Source: JANQRV01 sp964533785 (GTDB lineage Bacteria; Bacteroidota; Bacteroidia; Chitinophagales; Saprospiraceae). Taken from it: a stretch of 12,082 nt of DNA. The position numbers and the translations under genes were made by a program. The notes below the pieces were generated by a model that worked only from the letters and a program-made list of their open reading frames with translations, did not search any database and was not told where the DNA came from. Positions 7,101 through 12,082 of this stretch are shown in pieces (positions within the stretch are counted from its first letter, which is position 1; each line of letters begins with the position of its first letter). The DNA lies in NCBI GenBank assembly GCA_964533785.1, contig CAZHNG010000214.1:1-12082 (forward strand). Reading direction: 5' to 3'.

Positions 7101-7256
7101 ATCCTGCCTAATACTCAAATGGGCGTACGATACATATGGCGTTCCTTAGATCAGTATTCACCCAGATACCAGTTTCAAGGCCCTCTCGATCTAGGTTTTG
7201 ACGATGGCCAGGAATGGGAATTGAGAACATATATTCATATTAATATCGGAAAATAA
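4113..7256 (+). CDS. Secreted clan GH-A glycoside hydrolase fused to an outer-membrane beta-barrel-like domain
   Basis: A 1047-residue protein with signal peptide 1-19 (cleavage likely in LFA/QV). Residues ~25-400 look like a (beta/alpha)8 glycosidase of clan GH-A, closest by eye to GH2-type TIM barrels. Visible landmarks are FMINGMNWD, NVNTIRQY, GIYTMLNH, LLGNENN (Asn168-Glu169, likely acid/base after strand 4) and MFTEFGADA (Glu274, likely nucleophile after strand 7), 105 residues apart as in the clan. A short alpha-helical linker follows (~420-445). From ~447 to the end the sequence is strand-rich, with alternating hydrophobic residues, many aromatics and short Gly/Asp/Asn turns (such as LQISADF, MGVRYIW, YIHINI), like an outer-membrane barrel. 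It ends in GK rather than an aromatic, a caveat for the barrel reading. The N-terminal GH2 jelly-roll domains are absent. Given the GH16 partner, the substrate is probably a beta-1,3-glucan or its oligosaccharides. The VNTIR/GNE/TEFG pattern also recalls GH72 glucanosyltransferases, so transglycosylation is possible. First gene of the operon; stop 9 nt before the next ATG. Confidence 0.75.
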   Translation: MKDLFLPLMLVLIAHSLFAQVDQVSIVKDSDGSKLVVNGNDFMINGMNWDYIPIGTNTVNAQFWEQPDEIIRAGLDHEMSLLRNMNVNTIRQYTGVPARWIAYIYENYGIYTMLNHSFGRYGLTLDGVWVPITDYSDPRTQEFLLAEVEQLALEYQNTPGLLMYLLGNENNYGLFWAGAETEDFPDDEQEKQFVGEQRGRPMYRLMNEAAIRMKAIDSSHPVALCNGDVLFIDIIAEECKDVDIYGTNTYRGASFGDMFQVVKDKLDKPIMFTEFGADAFNAIANDEDQEAQAYYMVNNWQEIYANAAGLGQVGNSIGGFTFQFSDGWWKFGFDDRENADIHDNNASWSNGGYGYDYKEGENNMNEEWFGICAKGPTNVRGLYTLYPRAAYYALKEAHEIDPYADGVSGESLAAFFSGIDLTDAMLRARADKAALMASQAKKLRMSGLRAEFTTFNTGGDLITTPKDDDPNDETVFPNQQGFDHMESYFLDFEANPTPGIKANLSVNVLGNVATNPINEIFYENRGRPKTVETDDGELVLADVNRVQVYRSDFTWNHKNFNLKGFYRTGHYHWGYEGDFFGLYPEANYGPNIDIYNGEAPFGVEFEGKKALEGLKVAYGPELWWGANPAILVKYHRKLGKTDVTGIFHEDIDDPGAAISSLAVPQPRTRRVTLHAKREYGKLGVELGGIWGGQPLVDRPYNFVRTDGEGKFTEFTDLVDADDTWGGKVKITYTGGVFQWYAQAAAMGLVANGGADYTRTITGWQLKDGGSGNQYNFLTGFSFNFGNLQVAPNFLWQVPLVDPIPFDAPFRKRNILTDPFVVRGNRETIGGEILLTFDPTPGTWMYEWDNDRSEDAKFAASLGFVFRHLPTSQDAAVGFDDTGRIPTAFPLAPPAEDLWELHGRIVSKPSTDLGIILNLYTGKVQPNAWGANPSDPINRTITRFGSDLRTIYKTFKFIGSLKVNDWGPFDYHRDFNLTFPLQISADFSTTIGKPDWFILPNTQMGVRYIWRSLDQYSPRYQFQGPLDLGFDDGQEWELRTYIHINIGK

Positions 7257-7265
7257 AAAGAAGTG

Positions 7266-10200
7266 ATGAACAAAGAAAGAAAGTTAAACTATATAAAAGC
7301 TATATTCTTAGTGAGCCTGGCTTTAGTCATCACGACCGCATGCGAGCCAGACCACAGCGATGCGGTTCCAGCTAGCTTGCCTACAACCCCTGAGGTATTC
7401 ATTGATGGATTTAGCGCCGGATTGGATTTCTCGGCTTTTGGTGACTCAAAAGTGTCGGCATTTCAGGTAGACAATGATATTACCTATGAAAAATCGGACG
7501 CCTCCATGCGGTTTGATGTTCCTTCCGCAGGAGACCCGGAAAGTGGCTACGCCGGAGGGGTTTTCTTTGATGAAGGCGGAAGGAATCTTTCGGATTATAA
7601 CGTCTTGAGCTTCTGGGGCAGGGCTTCTCAGGCAGCTACTATTCAAGAACTTGGGTTCGGAGGCGAGGATACACGTACCTCCATAGAAAATGTAGCCTTT
7701 AGTACCGCCTGGACGCAATATTTCATCATCCTACCCCTTGCTTCCAGACTCACTGAAGAAAATGTTATGTTTTTCTTTGTAGACACTCCAGATAATGGTG
7801 ATGGCTACAGTTTTTGGATCGATGATCTGAAATACGAGAACCTGGGAACAATTGGCCAGGTAAGGCCGGTTATTCAAAACGGAAATGCAGCTACCATTCA
7901 GGCTTTTGTGGGGCAGGTACTTTCACCAAGCGGGCTAGGTTTGAGTTTTAGCCTTCCCAATGGAGTGGATCAACCGGTCAATGCAGCTCCGGCTTACTTT
8001 AGTTTATCCTCGAGTACTGAAGCTGCTTCCATACGTTTAAATGAAACTACAAATGCGGAAGAAATTGTAGTGGCAAGCGAAGGTGAAGCTGTGATTACGG
8101 CAATGCTTGGGGATATTGAAGCGGAGGGGTCCCTGACCCTTAATATCTCCGAATTCGAGCCTGCTCCTGTGCCTATGAGAGATTCAACAAGTGTGATCTC
8201 CATTTTCAGCGATGCTTACGAAAATGTACCCGTAGATTTCTATAATGGATTTTACGCTCCCTTCCAAACTACGGAATCGGCTGACTTTACGGTTAATGGG
8301 GATAATGTTTTGAACTATGTCAATTACAATTTTGTGGGAATTGAATTCAACCAAAACGTTCCTACCATTGATGGGACTAACATGACGCATCTCCACGTAG
8401 ACATTTATATTCCTGATGATTTTGACCCGGCTTCTACCCTTCGGATCAACCTAAGAGATTTTGGTGCTGATGACTCTTTTGATGGGGGCGATGACGCTAT
8501 TGTTTCTCTGGTTATTTCGGCCAATACCGTTCCCGCATTGGTAAAGAGCCAATGGATCAGCATAGACTTTGACATTTCAGGCCTGATCAATAAGCAGAAT
8601 TTAGGACAAATTGTTTTTGATGCGGAATCAAATGAAAGTCCCAGGCCCTCCGCCTTTTTCGTAGATAATATTTATCTCTACAATGAAGATGGTGGCATGG
8701 GAGGCGGTGAACCCATTCTGCCAACTGAACCTGCACCAACACCTACACAGGCTGAGGCTGATGTGATCTCTATTTATAGCGACGCCTACACAGACGTTCC
8801 CAATGATGGTTTTAACTTATACGGAAATGCAGCTTTTGAAGAAGTACAGATACAAAGTGACGGCGCCTTGAAGTATACTCAAGTAGGTACTGACGGCGGC
8901 AATTTCCAGGTTATCGAATTGGGGGGTGGTAATCAGCTTAATGTGGAAGCAGCGGGCATGACCAATTTCCGTTTTGATGCGTGGTTCCCCAATCCGGTAA
9001 ATATGGGTACGACCTTTTTGATGAAAGTGGTCGACATCCCCATGAGTGGGGCAACGGAGGCACTAATCAATGTAAATGCTTCCTCTAATCCAGCCATCGC
9101 TCAGGGACAGTGGCTTTCCTTTGATATACCGATCGCTGAATTAGAAAGCAATGGCCTGGGTGGCAAGATGAATATCCAGCAGGTAGTGGTCGACCTGATG
9201 AACTCCGGTGAAGTCTACCTTGATAATATTTATTTCTATAAGGGAGAGGGAGGTACTGGAGGTGGTCCTATCGCACCTACCGAGCCGGCACCAGCACCCA
9301 CTCAGGCTGAGGCCGACGTGATCTCGATCTACAGCGACGCTTACATAGATGTTCCCAGAGATGGGTTTAACCTCTACGGAGCGGCCGCTTTTGAGGAAGT
9401 ACAGATACAAGGTGACGGCGCCTTAAGGTATACCTTTGTGGATACCGATGGTGGTAATTTCCAGGTTATCGAATTAGGTGGTAATCAATTGGATGTGGAA
9501 ACAGCGGGCATGACCAACTTCCGTTTTGACGCCTGGTTCTCCAATGCGGTGGATATGAACGCTACTTTTTTGATGAAAGTGGTGGATATCCCTGGTAGTG
9601 GACCAACGGAAGCACAAATTAATGTCAATGCTTCCTCTAACCCTGCTATCGCTCAGGGCCAGTGGCTTTCCTTTGACATACCTATTTCTGAATTAGAAGC
9701 CAATGGCTTGGGAGGCAAGATGAATATCCAGCAAGTAGTTGTGGATCTGATGAACTCTGGTGAAGTTTACCTTGATAATATCTATTTCTATAATGGAGGT
9801 GGAAGTGGCGGAGATGACCCTATTCCACCATCTGAGCCGGCACCGGCACCAACTCAGGCTGAAGCCGACGTGATCTCGATCTACAGCGACGCCTACATGG
9901 ATGTTCCCAAAGACGGCTTTAACTTTTACGGAGCGGCCGATTTCGAGGAAGTACAGATACAAGGTGACGGAGCATTGAGGTATACCTTTGTCGATGTGGG
10001 TGGTGGTAATTTCCAGGTCATTGAATTAGGCGGTAACCAATTAGATGTGGAAACAGCGGGCATGACTAACTTCCGTTTTGATGCCTGGTTCTCCAATGCG
10101 GGGGATATGAACGCTACTTTTTTGATGAAAGTGGTGGATATCCCAGGCAGCGGGCCAACGGAAGCACAAATTAATGTAAATGCTTCCTCTAATCCAGCCA

Positions 10201-10901
10201 TCGCTCAGGGACAGTGGCTTTCCTTTGACATACCGATCGCTGAACTAGAAAGTAATGGCCTGGGAGGCAAGATGAACATCCAACAGGTAGTGGTCGACCT
10301 GATGAACTCCGGTGAAGTCTACCTTGACAATATTTATTTCTATAAAGAAGACGGTGGTATGGGAGGTGGTCCTATTGCACCTACCGAGCCGGCACCGGCA
10401 CCGACTCAGGCTGAGGCTGATGTGATCTCGATCTACAGCGATGCTTATACAGATGTTCCTAGAGATGGCTTTAACTTTTACGGAGCGGCCGCTTTCGAGG
10501 AGGTACAGATACAAGGCGACGGCGCCTTAAAGTATACCTTTGTTGACGTTGGTGGCGGTAATTTCCAGGTCATCGAATTAGGCGGTAACCAATTAGATGT
10601 GGAAACAGCGGGCATGACCAACTTCCGTTTTGACGCCTGGTTCCCTAATGAATTGGATATGAGCTCTACTTTTTTGATGAAAGTGGTGGATATTTCTGCT
10701 AGTGGAGCAACGGAGGCACTAATCAATGTAAATGCTTCCTCTAATCCGGCTATCGCTCAGGGACAGTGGCTTTCCTTTGACATACCGATTGCTGAATTAG
10801 AAAGCAATGGCCTGGGAGGCAAGATGAACATCCAACAGGTAGTGGTCGACCTGATGAACTCTGGTGAAGTTTACCTTGATAATATCTATTTCTATAAATA
10901 A
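7266..10901 (+). CDS. Surface lipoprotein with tandem CBM-like jelly-roll repeats (glycan-binding protein)
   Basis: A 1211-residue lipoprotein. The signal peptide ends in VITTAC, with Cys26 as lipidation site, and EPDHSD follows; acidic residues there favour surface export in Bacteroidota. I chose the ATG at 7266, preceded by AAAAGAAG, over the GTG at 7263. Domain order: a divergent jelly-roll module (~40-195, ending FWIDDLKYE), an Ig-like domain (~197-300), one divergent repeat (R1, from ~310), then four near-identical repeats (R2-R5, starting at residues 500, 685, 869 and 1053). Each repeat is ~160 residues, begins VISIYSDAY and ends VYLDNIYFYK, a pattern I know from CBM-like domains beside Bacteroidota GH16 enzymes. 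Linkers are Gly-rich then Pro/Thr-rich (PTEPAPAPTQAEA). No catalytic motif or T9SS C-terminal domain is visible. The role is probably multivalent glucan capture, analogous to SusE/SusF-type surface glycan-binding proteins. It lies 9 nt after the enzyme gene and 17 nt before the laminarinase gene. Confidence 0.85.
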   Translation: MNKERKLNYIKAIFLVSLALVITTACEPDHSDAVPASLPTTPEVFIDGFSAGLDFSAFGDSKVSAFQVDNDITYEKSDASMRFDVPSAGDPESGYAGGVFFDEGGRNLSDYNVLSFWGRASQAATIQELGFGGEDTRTSIENVAFSTAWTQYFIILPLASRLTEENVMFFFVDTPDNGDGYSFWIDDLKYENLGTIGQVRPVIQNGNAATIQAFVGQVLSPSGLGLSFSLPNGVDQPVNAAPAYFSLSSSTEAASIRLNETTNAEEIVVASEGEAVITAMLGDIEAEGSLTLNISEFEPAPVPMRDSTSVISIFSDAYENVPVDFYNGFYAPFQTTESADFTVNGDNVLNYVNYNFVGIEFNQNVPTIDGTNMTHLHVDIYIPDDFDPASTLRINLRDFGADDSFDGGDDAIVSLVISANTVPALVKSQWISIDFDISGLINKQNLGQIVFDAESNESPRPSAFFVDNIYLYNEDGGMGGGEPILPTEPAPTPTQAEADVISIYSDAYTDVPNDGFNLYGNAAFEEVQIQSDGALKYTQVGTDGGNFQVIELGGGNQLNVEAAGMTNFRFDAWFPNPVNMGTTFLMKVVDIPMSGATEALINVNASSNPAIAQGQWLSFDIPIAELESNGLGGKMNIQQVVVDLMNSGEVYLDNIYFYKGEGGTGGGPIAPTEPAPAPTQAEADVISIYSDAYIDVPRDGFNLYGAAAFEEVQIQGDGALRYTFVDTDGGNFQVIELGGNQLDVETAGMTNFRFDAWFSNAVDMNATFLMKVVDIPGSGPTEAQINVNASSNPAIAQGQWLSFDIPISELEANGLGGKMNIQQVVVDLMNSGEVYLDNIYFYNGGGSGGDDPIPPSEPAPAPTQAEADVISIYSDAYMDVPKDGFNFYGAADFEEVQIQGDGALRYTFVDVGGGNFQVIELGGNQLDVETAGMTNFRFDAWFSNAGDMNATFLMKVVDIPGSGPTEAQINVNASSNPAIAQGQWLSFDIPIAELESNGLGGKMNIQQVVVDLMNSGEVYLDNIYFYKEDGGMGGGPIAPTEPAPAPTQAEADVISIYSDAYTDVPRDGFNFYGAAAFEEVQIQGDGALKYTFVDVGGGNFQVIELGGNQLDVETAGMTNFRFDAWFPNELDMSSTFLMKVVDISASGATEALINVNASSNPAIAQGQWLSFDIPIAELESNGLGGKMNIQQVVVDLMNSGEVYLDNIYFYK
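8193..8681 (+). repeat. CBM-like repeat R1 (divergent)
   Basis: Encodes VISIFSDAY to the FVDNIYLY end, the same fold signature as R2-R5 but with low identity, different loops (GDNVLNYVNYN, SFDGGDDA) and no high-identity DNA match to the later copies. It is probably the oldest of the tandem units or a separately acquired one. The next unit starts 570 bp on, against 552-555 bp between R2 and R5. Confidence 0.75.
8763..9242 (+). repeat. CBM-like repeat R2
   Basis: A 160-codon unit, one codon longer than R3-R5 because of an extra Gly in ELGGGNQL. It shares long identical DNA tracts with R4 (for example from AATGTAAATGCTTCC into the TTTGA tract) and the GCAACGGAGGCACTAATCAA segment with R5. Confidence 0.85.
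9318..9794 (+). repeat. CBM-like repeat R3
   Basis: A 159-codon unit. Its middle (FSNAVDMNATFLMKVVDIPG and the following GPTEAQI) matches R4 closely, while its 3' end (GATGAACTCTGGTGAAGTTT onward) is nearly identical to R5 and differs from R4. Confidence 0.85.
9870..10346 (+). repeat. CBM-like repeat R4
   Basis: A 159-codon unit. The middle matches R3, and the 3' part matches R5 (AACATCCAACAGGTAGTGGT) and then R2 (GAACTCCGGTGAAGTCTACC). This patchwork of closest partners points to recombination among units. Confidence 0.85.
10422..10898 (+). repeat. CBM-like repeat R5 (last)
   Basis: A 159-codon unit followed directly by the stop codon, with no linker. The protein thus ends exactly at the domain boundary NIYFYK, as expected of tandem duplication within a gene whose last domain already ended there. 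Confidence 0.85.
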
Positions 10902-10918
10902 TTGATAAAATAATAAGC

Positions 10919-11758
10919 ATGAAAGTTTCAAATATAATAAGTGTATTCATCCTTTCTTTATCCAGTCTATTTCTAATAACCAGCTGTGTAGAAGAAGGTG
11001 AATTACCAAATGCAAATAGAGACTTCCAATTAGTATGGGAGGATGAATTTGATGGCCCCGCCGGCGCTGCTCCGGATCCTGCTAAATGGAATTTTGATAT
11101 AGGGACCGGCGCAAATGGATGGGGTAACTTTGAATTACAATATTATACAGATCGGCCGGAGAACATATCCATGGATGGTGCAGGCAATCTCGTGATTACG
11201 GCGCGAGCAGAGTCTTTTGGTGGCCAACCTTATACGTCCGCACGAATTAACACCAAGGGATTGTTTGAACAAGCATACGGAAGGTTTGAAGCGCGTATTA
11301 AAACTCCATTTGGTCCCGGTTTGTGGCCCGCGTTCTGGATGCTGGGCAACGATATCGATGTAGTAGACTGGCCCCAATGTGGCGAAATCGACATCATGGA
11401 GTTACGTGGTCAGGAGCCAAGTACCATTCATGGGTCAGTGCACGGGCCAGGTTATTCAGGCGGTAATCCCGTTACTGAAACCTTTTCTTTAGAGGACGCC
11501 CGATTTGATACCGATTTTCACGTGTTTGCAATAGAATGGGGAGAAGATTTTATAGAATACTACGTAGATGATCTATTATATCAACGGATCACTCCTGAAA
11601 ACGTATCTGGTGAATGGGTCTTTGATAATCCTTTCTACTTGCTCCTTAATGTAGCCGTAGGTGGTGGGTTTGTGGGATTCCCAAGCCCTGAAGGCACGCG
11701 TTTTCCTCAGACAATGGTCATTGACTATGTAAAAGTGTACAAGGAAGGGAATCAGTGA
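10919..11758 (+). CDS. GH16 endo-beta-1,3-glucanase (laminarinase) lipoprotein
   Basis: A 279-residue lipoprotein with signal peptide ending FLITSC (Cys23) followed by VEEGE, an acidic stretch consistent with export to the cell surface. A single GH16 catalytic domain fills residues ~37-276. The catalytic motif is GEIDIMEL: Glu156 (nucleophile), Asp158 and Glu161 (acid/base), the beta-bulge ExDxxE form typical of laminarinase-like GH16. Other family landmarks are LVWEDEFDG, GRFEARIKTP, LWPAFWMLG, IHGSVHGPGYSGG, FHVFAIEWGEDFIEYYVDD and the C-terminal MVIDYVKVY. All catalytic residues are present and the length is normal for a one-domain enzyme. It has no CBM of its own; the lipoprotein 17 nt upstream may supply binding. 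Expected reaction: endo-hydrolysis of beta-1,3 (or mixed beta-1,3/1,4) glucan. Last gene of the operon. The substrate is inferred from the family. Confidence 0.92.
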   Translation: MKVSNIISVFILSLSSLFLITSCVEEGELPNANRDFQLVWEDEFDGPAGAAPDPAKWNFDIGTGANGWGNFELQYYTDRPENISMDGAGNLVITARAESFGGQPYTSARINTKGLFEQAYGRFEARIKTPFGPGLWPAFWMLGNDIDVVDWPQCGEIDIMELRGQEPSTIHGSVHGPGYSGGNPVTETFSLEDARFDTDFHVFAIEWGEDFIEYYVDDLLYQRITPENVSGEWVFDNPFYLLLNVAVGGGFVGFPSPEGTRFPQTMVIDYVKVYKEGNQ

Positions 11759-11883
11759 GAAGCGATTTATTTTATTAATTTGTGATGATAATAATAAGTT
11801 CCTGTTTGATCACACGCAGTTCTCGCACATCTATCACTTGTAGTCTGACGTTACCGCCAGCCCGCCTACCCTACCATAGCGGT

Positions 11884-11904
11884 CCACGTAGGGCCCGTCT
11901 GGGC
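11884..11904 (+). repeat. 21-bp GC-rich direct repeat, copy 1
   Basis: A 21-bp unit starting CCACGTAGGGCCCG and ending TCTGGGC. It recurs at 12039-12059 with one mismatch (A to G), and its first 13 bp recur at 12025-12037. The internal GGGCCC is palindromic. Confidence 0.7.
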
Positions 11905-11933
11905 AGGTTAAGGGAAACTTATGTATTTTGAAA

Positions 11934-11960
11934 CCCGCCTACTGTGCCAGTAATGGCGGG
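11934..11960. repeat. GC-rich hairpin (REP-like palindrome)
   Basis: CCCGCC-TACTG (11934-11944) pairs with CAGTA and GGCGGG (11948-11952, 11955-11960) around a 3-nt loop, with AT bulged at 11953-11954. No T-run follows, so a repeat element is likelier than a terminator for the laminarinase gene 176 bp upstream. Confidence 0.55.
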
Positions 11961-12024
11961 CAGGCATAGAGAACATGTAGTGCATGGAGATATTGTGTTT
12001 TTCAAAAGGATTTAGTTTGCTCCG

Positions 12025-12059
12025 CCACGTAGGGCCCGCCACGTGGGGCCCGTCTGGGC
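12025..12059 (+). repeat. GC-rich direct repeat, partial plus full copy
   Basis: A 13-bp partial unit (12025-12037) is followed, after one G, by a full 21-bp unit (12039-12059, 20 of 21 positions identical to 11884-11904). The tract may continue past the window end as CTGGGC recurs once more. Confidence 0.65.
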
Positions 12060-12082
12060 CTGGGCAAACGTTTGAGAGCATG

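Larger units (their letters stand above)
11759..12082. other. Gene-free 3' flank with GC-rich repeats
   Basis: I see no gene here. The first ~90 bp are AT-rich with no strong terminator. From ~11851 the DNA turns GC-rich, with CCCGCCTAC twice (11861-11869, 11934-11942), a hairpin at 11934-11960 and direct repeats based on CCACGTAGGGCCCG. This is typical of palindromic intergenic repeats, not coding sequence. Confidence 0.6.

Noticed and set aside
7263..7265. GTG as start of the tandem-repeat lipoprotein
   Set aside because: The ATG directly after it (7266) has better spacing to AAAAGAAG and gives the same signal peptide.
9141..10514. Three similar ~89-codon antisense frames spaced about 552 bp apart
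   Set aside because: They recur only because the sense-strand repeats R2-R5 recur. Their codon content mirrors the CBM-like domain and no start region is visible.
8763..10898. CRISPR-like or satellite array
   Set aside because: The units are 552-555 bp and in frame, with conserved domain boundaries. They are protein repeats, not short repeats with unique spacers.

Overview
The window looks like chromosome from a Bacteroidota (Bacteroidetes) bacterium, probably a marine or aquatic glycan degrader of the Saprospiria/Flavobacteriia type. Four things point there: a membrane-spanning regulator with Reg_prop, Y_Y_Y and LuxR-type HTH domains; lipoproteins with acidic residues after the lipobox cysteine; signal peptides ending in 'FAQ'; and starts without Shine-Dalgarno sites, with promoter-like TAnnTTTG boxes. 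The taxon is inferred, not proven.

Left part (1-1009): an AT-rich stretch of small non-coding mobile or palindromic elements around one small gene. A 158-bp MITE-like element (771-928) sits in the 3' end of a gene for a two-helix membrane protein and is flanked by a TTAAAC duplication. Removing the element and one TTAAAC restores an open 88-codon frame. The right half of a second copy is at 1-76. A different candidate, a 228-bp foldback element (256-483) with perfect 20-bp terminal inverted repeats and flanking TTAG, lies next to a perfect 21-bp hairpin.

Middle and right (1010-11758): a polysaccharide-utilisation locus, most likely for beta-1,3-glucan (laminarin-like). A one-component regulator that spans the inner membrane (1010-3886, minus strand) is divergent from a three-gene plus-strand operon. 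The operon encodes a secreted TIM-barrel glycoside hydrolase with a C-terminal half that looks like an outer-membrane beta-barrel (4113-7256), a large lipoprotein with five tandem CBM-like jelly-roll repeats (7266-10901), and a GH16 laminarinase lipoprotein (10919-11758). The shared 226-bp intergenic region holds promoter candidates in both directions and repeated short words that could be operators. The likely model is: the tandem-CBM lipoprotein captures glucan at the surface, the GH16 endo-enzyme cuts it, the barrel-tethered glycosidase trims or remodels the products, and the regulator senses oligosaccharide in the periplasm. No SusC/SusD pair is present in the window.

Right end (11759-12082): no gene. 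It holds GC-rich palindromic and directly repeated DNA.
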